A DNA stretch of 64,000 nucleotides from Streptomyces cupreus (GTDB taxonomy: Bacteria > Actinomycetota > Actinomycetes > Streptomycetales > Streptomycetaceae), in contig NZ_JACMSF010000035.1 of assembly GCF_014257025.1 (NCBI RefSeq), forward strand, positions 31,857 to 95,856, given 5' to 3'. Below the pieces are notes generated by a model, which was not told where the DNA came from, ran no database searches, and was given only the letters and a program-made list of their open reading frames with translations. This document shows positions 9,084 to 17,455 of this stretch, in pieces. The first letter of the stretch is position 1. The number at the start of each line of letters is the position of its first letter. Made by a program: the position numbers and the translations under genes.

Positions 9084-9541
9084 GAGCGGACCTGAGGTGG
9101 CTCGGCCGCACGGCCCGTACCCGCGTGGGCCGCATCCACCGCGATCGGCACGCCGTTGGCGTCCTCGGTGTCCACATGGCCGAGCGGCGGGCTCGGGGCC
9201 AGCGGTCCGAGGTGGAAGACCATGCGGGCCTCCACCCTGCCGACGTTGCGGAAGCGGTGCCGCATATGGGCGGGGATCAGGAGCCCCTGCTCGGGTCGCA
9301 GTTCGTGGGGCTCGCCGTTCAGATCCACCTCCAGCTGCCCGCAGATGACGTAGATGAACTCCTCGGAGTACGGGTGGTAGTGCTCCGCGATGCGGTCGCC
9401 GGGCTGCACGATGGCCACGCCCATGAAACCGCTGGTGGAGCCGACTGCGGCGGGGGTGAGCATGGCGCGCAGATCGCCGCCGCGCCGGGTGTTGGGCTCG
9501 ACCTCGCTGAGATCCACTATTGCGGGATGACGTTTGATCAC
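9080..9541 (-). CDS. Cupin-fold spore-pigment protein (WhiE ORFII type)
   Basis: A 153-residue single cupin. Motif 1 is AEHYHPYSEEF ending in ICG, and motif 2 is LLIPAHMRHRFRNVG, with His/Glu metal ligands intact. I chose GTG 9541 (product MIKRHPAIVDLSEVEPN) because GGAGG lies 6 bp upstream; a longer ORF from ATG 9583 lacks such a site. Cupins in aromatic PKS clusters can act as oxygenases, cyclases or folding helpers, and the role in pigment formation is unsettled. Confidence 0.88.
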   Translation of the reverse strand: MIKRHPAIVDLSEVEPNTRRGGDLRAMLTPAAVGSTSGFMGVAIVQPGDRIAEHYHPYSEEFIYVICGQLEVDLNGEPHELRPEQGLLIPAHMRHRFRNVGRVEARMVFHLGPLAPSPPLGHVDTEDANGVPIAVDAAHAGTGRAAEPPQVRS

Positions 9542-9615
9542 GACGTTCCTCCGAACATGAGCTGCATCGACATGAGGCATGAGGCGTGGCCGGCACGGCG
9601 GCCCGGCGCCGCGAT

Positions 9616-10773
9616 TCAGGCGTCGGGCGCGCGGCGGTCGGTGACGAGTTCCATGCGGGCGACCTTGAGCAGGCGAGCGGGGGCGATGTCCTTCAGCGCC
9701 GAAGCGTCCGCTCCGAGGGCTCCGCCGTCGAGGAGTTCCGTGAGCTCGGCCGCCGGGCCGCGATCCGTGAGCCCGAGCACCGGGCCGGGGTCGGTGTCGA
9801 TCCCGCCGCGTACGTCGACCAGTCGCACCACGACGTCGTCGCGCTGGAAGATCGTGCTGCGCAGCACCGGTCCGTGCGGATCGTCCGCCGCCGCCTCGTC
9901 CTGACGGGCGAGCAACTCGGCCAGCCGCAGACCGCACCCCTCCCGGGCCGGGTAGTACAGCGCGTGCCGCACAACCTCCGGACTCTCCTGCCCTGCCGTC
10001 ACATGGTGTACGGCGGGCAGCGCGGCGCGGGTGAAGAAGACCCGGGCGGACTCGGGATCATCGAGATCCCGGTCCTGCTCCAGATAGGGGTTGATGGCTT
10101 CCTCGACGGCCCGTACCTCGGGCTGCCGGGCGACGTGGCGCAGCGCGGCGAGCAGGTCGCCCCGCACCTCAATGGCCCGAACCACCCGGTTGCCGTGCAT
10201 GAACAGCGAGGTGCGGCACAGCCGGGTGGTGTCGTCGACCCGTGGCTCGGGGGAGGTGTAGCCGGCGAGGATCTTCGCGACGGTCTTCTCACTGCCCGGC
10301 TTGACCGTGAAGGTGAGCGCATGCCGGATCAGGCCGTCACCGATCCTGGGCGACGTCTGGAGCCGGCGCTTCCCGGCCTCGGCTCCCACCGCCGGGCCGC
10401 CGGTCTCGCGGACGATGTGGAAGCGGAGCGACCTGGTGTCCCGGACACAGCTGTGCAGGGGCTTCACCATCTGCACGTGCTCCTCGCTGTTCACCCAGGT
10501 GAGGAAGGGCGGGGCGCTCTCCCACTCACTTGTGATGAGCCATTGGGAGGGGTTCTCGATGGACTGGCACAGTTGGTCGCTGACATGCCCGGGCACGGAA
10601 GCAACCTGGTTGCACAGATCCTCGTACGCCTCAAGGAACTGCTGCTGGGCTCCGTCGTAGACGTCCACCAACAGGACGACACGGAGCCTGGAGCCGTCGA
10701 ACACGGACTGCGAGACACGCTGCGACGCCTGTTGCGTAGGCGGTTCCGAAATTCGGTCGGACGTGGTGGTCAT
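9616..10773 (-). CDS. SchA/CurD-domain protein, first gene of the pigment operon (WhiE ORFI type)
   Basis: A 385-residue protein built of ferredoxin-like alpha/beta segments (LRVVLLVDVYDGAQQQFLEAYEDL; RHALTFTVKPGSEKTVAKILAGY; VVRHALYYPAREGCGLRLAELL) of the SchA/CurD family, found almost only in spore-pigment and curamycin-type clusters. Its biochemical role is unknown; the folds resemble polyketide-cyclase or monooxygenase helpers. GGAGATG lies upstream of ATG 10773. The promoter for the operon should lie in 10774-10923. Confidence 0.85.
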   Translation of the reverse strand: MTTTSDRISEPPTQQASQRVSQSVFDGSRLRVVLLVDVYDGAQQQFLEAYEDLCNQVASVPGHVSDQLCQSIENPSQWLITSEWESAPPFLTWVNSEEHVQMVKPLHSCVRDTRSLRFHIVRETGGPAVGAEAGKRRLQTSPRIGDGLIRHALTFTVKPGSEKTVAKILAGYTSPEPRVDDTTRLCRTSLFMHGNRVVRAIEVRGDLLAALRHVARQPEVRAVEEAINPYLEQDRDLDDPESARVFFTRAALPAVHHVTAGQESPEVVRHALYYPAREGCGLRLAELLARQDEAAADDPHGPVLRSTIFQRDDVVVRLVDVRGGIDTDPGPVLGLTDRGPAAELTELLDGGALGADASALKDIAPARLLKVARMELVTDRRAPDA

Positions 10774-10923
10774 CTTGCGTGCATCTCCTTCGTGGGCAGA
10801 GGCGGATGAGCGTCGGCCACATGGGGATGACGTCGGCTTGCCTCGATCCTGAGCCCGCCTCCGGAGGCGCGCGACTCGTATGCACCGTGGGGGTGACCCG
10901 CCGGCTCGGCAGGCGGGGCCGGC

Positions 10924-11601
10924 TCAGGCGAGGTGGGCGAAGACCACCAGGTTGTCCGTGTAGTCCTTGGCCGTACGGTCGTAGTCACCCGCACAGGTGA
11001 TGAGCCGGGCCTGGGCCTGGGCCGTGTCGCCGTACACACGTCGGCTGGGGAAGTGCTCCTTGTCGAACGTCTCCACGCTGTCGACCACGAAGGACGCTCT
11101 GCGCCCGTCAGCTCGTTCGACGTGGAAGGCGTCCCCCTTCTTCAGGTTTCTGAGGTTCGCGAACACGGCCGCCGATGTTGCCGTGTCGACATGCCCGGCG
11201 ATGATCGACGTGCCCGTCTCCCCGGGGGACGCTCCCTTGGCGTACCAGCCGACGAGGTTGACATCGTCGGCGGGAGGAGGATTGAGCTGGCCCGTGCGAC
11301 CGATGGCGAGATCCGTGAACGGGGCGTCGACCGAGATTTTCGGAATGAGCAGGCGCACGGGCCTCGATCGCGGCAGATGCTTCCCCACCGGCTGCCCGGC
11401 CGGCGGAGCCGGCGCGGAGGCGTGTGCGACCCGCGGCGGGAGGGGGGCTTCGGACGGCGAGTCGTTACTGCCGAACAGGCCCACGGTCAGCGCCAGGAGC
11501 GCTACGGCGCCCATCATCACCTTGGTGTGGGGTCCCCGCACGGTCGGGGCCGGTTCGTTGCAGCCAAGGTTGTCGGCGGGGGAAGAAGGACGAACTGCCA
11601 T
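10924..11601 (-). CDS. Class F-like sortase
   Basis: A 225-residue transpeptidase that would anchor surface proteins. It has a short cytoplasmic N-terminus, one membrane segment (about residues 28-43, MMGAVALLALTVGLFG), then the sortase barrel starting LLIPKISVDAPF. The catalytic His is in SIIAGHVDT and Cys in LITCAGDYD; no Arg is obvious at the usual place (YTDNLVVFA). ATG 11601 has GAGGTGG 8 bp upstream. Its neighbour 11721-12299 looks like its substrate. Both sit between the pigment operon and the pigment hydroxylase. Confidence 0.88.
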   Translation of the reverse strand: MAVRPSSPADNLGCNEPAPTVRGPHTKVMMGAVALLALTVGLFGSNDSPSEAPLPPRVAHASAPAPPAGQPVGKHLPRSRPVRLLIPKISVDAPFTDLAIGRTGQLNPPPADDVNLVGWYAKGASPGETGTSIIAGHVDTATSAAVFANLRNLKKGDAFHVERADGRRASFVVDSVETFDKEHFPSRRVYGDTAQAQARLITCAGDYDRTAKDYTDNLVVFAHLA

Positions 11602-11720
11602 CGGACACCACCTCACCAGGGCGCGGCAGCAAATCGGACGGACGGGGCACGGGGAAAGCCGGCATGGCCGCCACGCGGCACGCGCGTGGCGGCCACTGCG
11701 GCTATCGCATCCGGCATGGG

Positions 11721-12299
11721 TCAGGCCACACTTCCGGCGCTCTTCTTGCGGCGCGCCACGTACAGCCCGGTTCCGGCCAGTGCCAGGACGGCGAGCCCGC
11801 CCGCGTTCACGGCCGGCGAGGCCAACCCGCCGCCCCCGGTGTGCATTCCGCCGCTGGGCTTCTCGTGCTTGCCGCTCCAGGAGTGCTCGTCCTTCTTCGC
11901 GCTACCGGAGTCCTCGCTGTCCTTCTCCTTGTAGGTCTCCGGGTCGTACTTGGGGTCCTTCGCGGTGCCCCAGTCGTCCTCGTTCACCATGGTCAGCGCA
12001 CCACCACCCGTGTGCATGCCACCCCACGGCGACTCGTGGTTGCTGTCCTTGCTGTACTCCTTCTCGGACCCCTCTTCGGACTCCTTGCTGTACTCCTTCT
12101 CGGACCCCTCTTCGGACTCCTTGCTGTACTCCTTCTCGGACTCCTTCTCGGACTCCTTGCTGTACTCCTTCTCGGACTCCTTGCTGTGGGAGGAGTCCGT
12201 CTGGTCCCATTCGTCCCCGGCCGCGTAAGCACCGGGTGCGCCGAGAACAAGGACGGTCGAAGCCGCCGCAGTGGCCAGGAGCATGCGAGCAGAGTGCAT
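11721..12299 (-). CDS. Wall-anchored surface protein with acidic KES/KEYS repeats, probable sortase substrate
   Basis: A 192-residue secreted protein. A signal peptide (MHSARMLLATAAASTVLVLG..AYA) is followed by tandem KESEKEYS/SEEGSEKEYS repeats (about residues 38-85), and two copies of a GGMHTGGG motif: one after the repeats (GGMHTGGGALTMV) and one before the C-terminal membrane segment (GGLAVLALAGTGLYVA) and basic tail ARRKKS. There is no LPxTG or LAxTG. By position the second HTGGG is the likely sorting signal for the adjacent sortase. Ribosome site GGAAGGAA precedes ATG 12299. Confidence 0.82.
   Translation of the reverse strand: MHSARMLLATAAASTVLVLGAPGAYAAGDEWDQTDSSHSKESEKEYSKESEKESEKEYSKESEEGSEKEYSKESEEGSEKEYSKDSNHESPWGGMHTGGGALTMVNEDDWGTAKDPKYDPETYKEKDSEDSGSAKKDEHSWSGKHEKPSGGMHTGGGGLASPAVNAGGLAVLALAGTGLYVARRKKSAGSVA
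12046..12187 (-). repeat. In-frame tandem repeat encoding KES/EKEYS units
   Basis: Near-identical 36-bp units (12 codons, with shorter 12-bp sub-units) sit inside the surface-protein gene. The repeat is coding and in frame, so copy number can vary without breaking the gene. It is not a CRISPR array: there are no spacers. Confidence 0.85.
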
Positions 12300-12550
12300 T
12301 TGACGTTCCTTCCGTCGGCGGCCGGGCAGCTGATGCTTCGTCAGCTGATATGACCCGCCTCCGACGTGATTCATCGTCAGTCAGCTGTTCTCCCGTCGCC
12401 ACTCGAGGCGATCACTTGGGTGAACCCGCCCGGATTCCCGGCGGTCCGCAGAGCCTCAACGCATCTGCTCCCCTCTTGAACAGGCTTGTCCGGCAGGCGA
12501 GTTCACCCCGGCCGAGGTCGCTGCGACCACCGCCGTCCGAAGGGCGGAGG

Positions 12551-14209
12551 TCAGACCGTTGCCAGCAGCGTGGTCAGGACGCTGCGCAGTGCCGACTCGG
12601 CATCCATGACCTGCCCTGACGATCGCCAGGCCACGAACCCGTCGGGTCGCACGAGTACGGCCCCTTCAGGCGTCGTACCGTGGGCGGCCGACCAGTCCGT
12701 ATCGTCCTCGGGTGTGAGCTCGGCAGCGGGTCCGTTGCCCACCCGGTACGAAGTCAGCGGGATGGACGTCGCTTCGGCGAGGCGGGTGGCGGCCTTGTGC
12801 CAGCCACTCGGGTCATCGGCGTCGCTGAGCAGGACGAATGACCGTTCGTAGAGGTCCAGAGTGGAGATCCGTTCACCCTGGTGCCGCACCGTCAGGTGGG
12901 GTGCCCTGCTGCCGGTTTCACCGGACAGGTCGAGGCGGTCCGGGACGACCGGAGCCGCGGGGTCGGCGCCGACGACGGCGCCCTGGGGATAGCGGTAGCC
13001 GAGGGCCACGTTGAGGATGCCGCGCTGCGGGCCACCGCCGCCCACGGCCGGAGGGGGAGCGAAACCCGGATGGCTGTGCTCGACCGACCGAGCGGCGGCG
13101 CGGGCGCTGGTCGCCTCCGCCACCGGGCGGCGCTCGGCGTCGTACGAGTCCAGCAGCCCTTCCCCGGCCCAGCCGCCGAGCACCGCGGCCAGCTTCCACG
13201 CGAGGTTGTGCGCGTCCTGGATGCCGGTGTTGGAGCCGAAGGCCCCGGTGGGGGACATCTCGTGGGCCGAGTCGCCGGCCAGGAAGACGCGTCCTGACCG
13301 GTAGCTGCGGGCGACTCGTTGGGCGGCGTGCCAGGGAGCCCTGCCGGTGATCTCCACGTCGAGGTCGGCGACCCCGACCGCGCGGCGGATGTGTGCGACG
13401 CACCGCTCGTCGGTGAACTCCTCCAGGGTCTCCCCGTGTTCGGGATGCCAGGGCGCGTGGAACACCCAGTGCTCCCGGTTGTCCACGGGCAGCAGCGCGC
13501 CGTCGGCGTCCGGGCTGGTCAGATAGCAGACGATGAAGCGGCGGTCACCCACGACATCGGCCAGGCGGCGGGAGCGGAAGGTGATGCTGACGTTGGAGAA
13601 CAGATCGCCGGGACCGCTCTGGGCGATGCCGAGCTGCTTCCGGACGGGGCTGCGGGGGCCGTCGGCGGCGACGAGGTAGTCCGCGCGGATGGTGGTGTGC
13701 TCGCCCGTCTCGCGGTTCTTGACCAGCGCGGTGACGCCGGAGGTATCGCTGTCGAACGACATCAGTTCGGTGGCGTACCGCAGGTCGCCGCCGAGCTGTG
13801 TGGCGTAGTCGAGCAGAACCGGCTCCAGGTCGTTCTGGCTGCACAGGCACCACGAGCTGGGGCTGATCCGGGCCAGTCCGCCGCCCGCGTCGATCTCCCG
13901 GAAGAGCCACTCACCCGCGTCGCCGACCAGGGTGGGGGTCTGCAGGATCCCGTGGTTGTCGGCCAGCGTGGCGGCGGCCTGACGGATCATCGGCTCGACG
14001 CCGGCTGTCCGGAACACCTCCATGGTGCGGACGTTGTTGCCCCGGCCGCGGGGGTGGATGGAGGTGCCGGCGTGGCGCTCCACCAGGGTGTGCCGTACCC
14101 CCAGTCGGCCCAGGAACAGCGAGGTCGACAGGCCGACGAGGGAACCGCCGACGATAAGGACCGGGACCTGATGGGTCTTGTGGTCGGATTGGTCGGCTCT
14201 TTGGTTCAT
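12551..14209 (-). CDS. FAD-dependent aromatic polyketide hydroxylase (WhiE ORFVIII type)
   Basis: A 552-residue class A flavin monooxygenase. The dinucleotide-binding site is VLIVGGSLVGLSTSLFLGRLG near residue 15, then the DG motif VAADGPRSPVRKQLG, and the GD motif VFLAGDSAHEMSPTGAFGSN with NTGIQDAHNLAWKL. The C-terminal thioredoxin-like domain typical of polyketide hydroxylases is present. GGAGG precedes ATG 14209; a GTG one codon earlier is possible. In S. coelicolor the equivalent gene is divergent from ORFI. Here it is codirectional and separated from it by the sortase pair. Confidence 0.88.
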   Translation of the reverse strand: MNQRADQSDHKTHQVPVLIVGGSLVGLSTSLFLGRLGVRHTLVERHAGTSIHPRGRGNNVRTMEVFRTAGVEPMIRQAAATLADNHGILQTPTLVGDAGEWLFREIDAGGGLARISPSSWCLCSQNDLEPVLLDYATQLGGDLRYATELMSFDSDTSGVTALVKNRETGEHTTIRADYLVAADGPRSPVRKQLGIAQSGPGDLFSNVSITFRSRRLADVVGDRRFIVCYLTSPDADGALLPVDNREHWVFHAPWHPEHGETLEEFTDERCVAHIRRAVGVADLDVEITGRAPWHAAQRVARSYRSGRVFLAGDSAHEMSPTGAFGSNTGIQDAHNLAWKLAAVLGGWAGEGLLDSYDAERRPVAEATSARAAARSVEHSHPGFAPPPAVGGGGPQRGILNVALGYRYPQGAVVGADPAAPVVPDRLDLSGETGSRAPHLTVRHQGERISTLDLYERSFVLLSDADDPSGWHKAATRLAEATSIPLTSYRVGNGPAAELTPEDDTDWSAAHGTTPEGAVLVRPDGFVAWRSSGQVMDAESALRSVLTTLLATV

Positions 14210-14370
14210 CACTCGCCTCCAGCGGGTAGTGTCCGTTGACTCGGCCGGATACGGCCGGGAGCTTCATGCCTGCCCCGCGGTGCGTACGCGGGCTCAAGCT
14301 TTCACCCGCTTAACTCGCCCGGTTCGCCGAGTCGGCGGGCACACGGAGGATCACCCGTGCGCGCCGGCCG

Positions 14371-14490
14371 GATGACGCTGACGCTGGCGTCGGTCACGGC
14401 CCCGGCCACAACCTGATCGCGGCCGGGGCCGCGGCGGCCGCCGTCGCCGCGGTACGCGCCCTGCCCACGGAGCACCTGGGGTCCGGTGAA
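14371..14490 (+). pseudogene. Short remnant resembling an M20-type amidohydrolase
   Basis: In the frame starting at 14371 the translation DDADAGVGHGPGHNLIAAG resembles the metal-binding region of M20 amidohydrolases (GHACGHNLIATA). It is followed by an Ala-rich run and then loses resemblance. No start or remaining domains are present, so this would be a decayed fragment in the 326-bp gap before the ABC operon's end. Low confidence because it rests on one motif. Confidence 0.3.
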
Positions 14491-14499
14491 GGCGCCGGT

Positions 14500-14531
14500 G
14501 GCGCCCCGGCCCGAGCGTGGGTCGGGGCGCC
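14500..14531 (-). terminator. Hairpin terminator of the ABC transporter operon
   Basis: Arms of 13 bp (14500-14512 and 14519-14531, one mismatch) enclose a 6-nt loop, 4 bp beyond the stop of the ATPase gene. Confidence 0.7.
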
Positions 14532-14535
14532 TTCC

Positions 14536-15663
14536 TCACGGAGCGATCGTCAGCAAGTCGCGCTGTTCCTCGGGGAGTTCGACCTTGTCCGCGTACAGGA
14601 GCGCGTCGGCGGGCTCGAAGACGAGGGACACCTCCCCGGAGAGGCCGCCGCGGCCGCTGAGGACCTGGACGACCTGGTCGCCGAGGCGGACGTCGTACTC
14701 GTAGCGGGAGCCGACGTAGGAGCTGGTGAGGACCTGGGTCGTCAGACGGTTGGTGCCGGATGCCGTACCGGACTGCGGGACGACCTCCAGGCGCTCGGGA
14801 CGGATCGCCACCGTGACGGACTCGCCGCCCGCGACGCGCTCTTCGCTGTCGACCTGCACCACGTCGGTGCTGCAGTCGAGGAGGATCCGGTACCGCTTGC
14901 CCTCCTGCCCGACCACCCGGCCGGTGAGGAAGTTGCAGCGGCCGACGAAGGCGGCCACCGCGGGGGCGGCGGGCCGCTCGTAGATCTCGTGCGGCGTGCC
15001 GATCTGGATCATGTTGCCGCCCTCCATGACCGCGATCCGGTCGCTGAGGGCGAGGGCCTCGTCCTGGTCGTGGGTGACGTAGACGGTGGTGATGCCCAGC
15101 TCCACCTGTAGGCGCTTGAGCCACGCGCGGGCCTGCTCGCGGAGCTTGGCGTCGAGGTTGGACAGCGGCTCGTCGAGCAGCAGCACCGTCGGGGAGTAGA
15201 CCAGGGCGCGGGCGAGCGCGACCCGCTGCTGCTGGCCGCCGGAGAGCTGGTGCGGGTAGCGGCCGCTCAGCTCGGCGAGGCCGACCTTGTCGAGCGCGTC
15301 GTGGATCAGGGTCTTCTGCTTGTCCTTGGGGACCTTGCGGATGTTGAGGGGCAGCGCGAGGTTCTTCGCGATGGTCATGTGCGGCCACAGCGCGTAGGAC
15401 TGGAACACCATGCCGAGGTTGCGTTCCTCTGGCGGCAGGAACACGCCGGCCGAGGCGTCGACGAAGGGTCTTCCGCCGACGGTGATGGAGCCCTCGGTGG
15501 GCTGTTCGAGTCCGGCTATGCAGTTGAGCGTCGTGGACTTGCCGCAGCCACTGGCTCCCAGGAGGGTGAAGAACTCGCCGTCCTTGATGGTGAAGGTGAC
15601 GTCGCGCAGGACGGAGTTGTCCCCGAACGTCTTGGCCAGGTTCTTCACGGTCACCTCAGGCAT
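14536..15663 (-). CDS. ABC transporter ATPase, Fe3+/small-anion type (FbpC-like)
   Basis: A 375-residue importer ATPase. Walker A is GASGCGKST, Q-loop VFQSYALWPHMT, signature LSGGQQQR, Walker B VLLLDEPLSNLD and H-loop VTHD, followed by a C-terminal TOBE-like domain (VTVAIRPERLEVV). It overlaps the permease gene by 8 bp. Together with the fused permease and lipoprotein this is the Fbp/Afu/2-aminoethylphosphonate architecture, so ferric iron or a small anion is the likely cargo; sequence alone cannot separate them. Confidence 0.9.
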   Translation of the reverse strand: MPEVTVKNLAKTFGDNSVLRDVTFTIKDGEFFTLLGASGCGKSTTLNCIAGLEQPTEGSITVGGRPFVDASAGVFLPPEERNLGMVFQSYALWPHMTIAKNLALPLNIRKVPKDKQKTLIHDALDKVGLAELSGRYPHQLSGGQQQRVALARALVYSPTVLLLDEPLSNLDAKLREQARAWLKRLQVELGITTVYVTHDQDEALALSDRIAVMEGGNMIQIGTPHEIYERPAAPAVAAFVGRCNFLTGRVVGQEGKRYRILLDCSTDVVQVDSEERVAGGESVTVAIRPERLEVVPQSGTASGTNRLTTQVLTSSYVGSRYEYDVRLGDQVVQVLSGRGGLSGEVSLVFEPADALLYADKVELPEEQRDLLTIAP

Positions 15664-17425
15664 GGTGCTTTCCCTTCATGAGCAGGCCCGCGAGAGCGAC
15701 GAAGACCGCGGTGATGGCGATCTGGAGGGTCGCCAGAGCGGCGACCGATCCGGCCCTGCCCTGGGTCCAGAGGCTGAGCATGGTGGTTCCGAGGATGTTG
15801 TTGTCCGCGGAGCTGAGGAACACCGCGGGGGAGTATTCCTTGAGCATGATCACGAAGGTGAGGATCAGCGCCCCGGCGAACGCCGGGGTGATGAGGGCCC
15901 GCAGGACGCGGAAGAACGTCATCACCCAGTCGGCGCCGGAGACCCGGGCCGCGTCGTCCAGTTCGCCGCCGATCTGCATGATCGCCGGCGCGACCGAGCC
16001 GAACGCACTGGGCAGGGCGCGCATGCCGAAGGCGATGATGACGGCGTAGATGGTGCCCTGCAGCACCGAGCCGATGCCGAACGGGGCGAGCGCGAAAGCC
16101 CAGAAGAAGCCGATACCGATGATGATGCCGGGCAGCGACTGCGGGATCAGCGCGAGGTACTCCACGGCGCGGCCGAAGCGGAAGGTGGAGCGGCGGGCGA
16201 CTATCACCGCGAGCACCGCGATGGCGCTGATCGTCACCGAGCCGACTCCGGCGACGATGAGGCTGTTCCAGAGGGACTGCACGTAGTTGTCGGAGTCGAA
16301 GACGATCTCGTAGTTCTGCGTGGTGACCGTCTTCAGCGGCGACTGGAGCGGGGTGAACACCAGCGTGAAGGAGCGGAGGACCAGGCCGGTGATCGGGATG
16401 AGGGCGCCGGCGATGACGTAGAGCCAGATGCAGACGATGCTCACCCACTTCAGCCAGCCGAGATCCAGCTTGCGGGGGCGGGTCACCTTCCCGCGTACGG
16501 ACACGAAGCGGGCGGCATCCTTGAGCAGCTTGGCCTGCACCGCCACCAGGCTCAGGGTGACGACGAGGATGATCGTGGAGGCGGCGCCCAGCATCGTGTA
16601 GTCGGGGTCCACCGACTGCAGGCCGTTGCGGTACAGGAACGTCGAGAACACGTCGATGTTCACCGGCTGGCCGTACAGCAGCGGCACGCTCAGGGTTTCG
16701 AGGGAGACGGAGAACACCAGGATGGCGCTGTAGACGATGGGCGGCCGGAGCATCGGGACGACCACCTGCAGCAGGATCCGCAGCGGTCCGGCGCCGCAGA
16801 CCTGGGCCGCCGACTCCAGGGAGGCGTCCGACTGGCGCAGTGCGCCCGCGCAGAACACGTAGGCGATCGGGGCGAGTGCCACGGCCTCCGTGAGCGCCAT
16901 CCCGGGAATCGAGTAGAGGTTCCACGGCACGCTGCCGAGGACCTGCTGGACCTTGATGCTGACGAACCCGGCCGGGCCGTACATGATGATCCAGCCGAAG
17001 CCCAGGATCAGCGAGGAGATGAAGAACGGCCACTGCATCGCCAGGGCGATCAGCCGGCCGCCCGGCAGCTTCGTGCGGACCACCACGACCGCCATCGGGA
17101 TCGCGATGGCCAGGCTCAGCAGCGTGGTCAGCCCGGCGAACAGCAGCGTGTTGAGCGCTACGTCGCCGAAGCCCGCGTCGGTGAAGAGCCTGGTGTAGCC
17201 GCTGAGGGTGAAGGCGCCGCCTGCTTCGTAGAGCGGGCGGTTGCGCACGCTCTGGTAGAGGGTCGGGACGATCGGGGCCAGGACCAGGAGGGCGAGGAAC
17301 GCGAGGACTGCGTACTGGACGACCTGGTCCCGTCCGATGCCGAGGGGGCGGCGGTAGCGCGGCGGCTTGAACGTTTTCTCATGTTCGCCGGCCGGTGTGC
17401 GGGTCGGCTGGGTCAGGGTTGACAT
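15656..17425 (-). CDS. Fused ABC permease, two transmembrane domains (FbpB-like)
   Basis: A 589-residue permease with about 12 membrane segments in two homologous halves. Each half has an EAA-type loop: EAVALAPIAYVFCAGALRQSD followed by AAQVCGAGPL in the first, and GELDDAARVSGADWVMTF in the second. A single-chain double permease is normal for the FbpB family. The start ATG 17425 lies 30 bp after the lipoprotein gene. It forms the membrane channel for the ATPase downstream. Confidence 0.9.
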   Translation of the reverse strand: MSTLTQPTRTPAGEHEKTFKPPRYRRPLGIGRDQVVQYAVLAFLALLVLAPIVPTLYQSVRNRPLYEAGGAFTLSGYTRLFTDAGFGDVALNTLLFAGLTTLLSLAIAIPMAVVVVRTKLPGGRLIALAMQWPFFISSLILGFGWIIMYGPAGFVSIKVQQVLGSVPWNLYSIPGMALTEAVALAPIAYVFCAGALRQSDASLESAAQVCGAGPLRILLQVVVPMLRPPIVYSAILVFSVSLETLSVPLLYGQPVNIDVFSTFLYRNGLQSVDPDYTMLGAASTIILVVTLSLVAVQAKLLKDAARFVSVRGKVTRPRKLDLGWLKWVSIVCIWLYVIAGALIPITGLVLRSFTLVFTPLQSPLKTVTTQNYEIVFDSDNYVQSLWNSLIVAGVGSVTISAIAVLAVIVARRSTFRFGRAVEYLALIPQSLPGIIIGIGFFWAFALAPFGIGSVLQGTIYAVIIAFGMRALPSAFGSVAPAIMQIGGELDDAARVSGADWVMTFFRVLRALITPAFAGALILTFVIMLKEYSPAVFLSSADNNILGTTMLSLWTQGRAGSVAALATLQIAITAVFVALAGLLMKGKHHA

Positions 17426-17455
17426 CTGTTCTGGCTCCGATCGTCCCTTCCGGGG

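Noticed and set aside
12046..12187. CRISPR-like regular repeats
   Set aside because: The repeats are contiguous, in frame and code for KES/EKEYS units; there are no spacers or cas genes.
15410..17422. 670-residue plus-strand open frame rich in His/Arg/Glu
   Set aside because: Antisense shadow of the fused ABC permease, which shows clear membrane segments and EAA loops.
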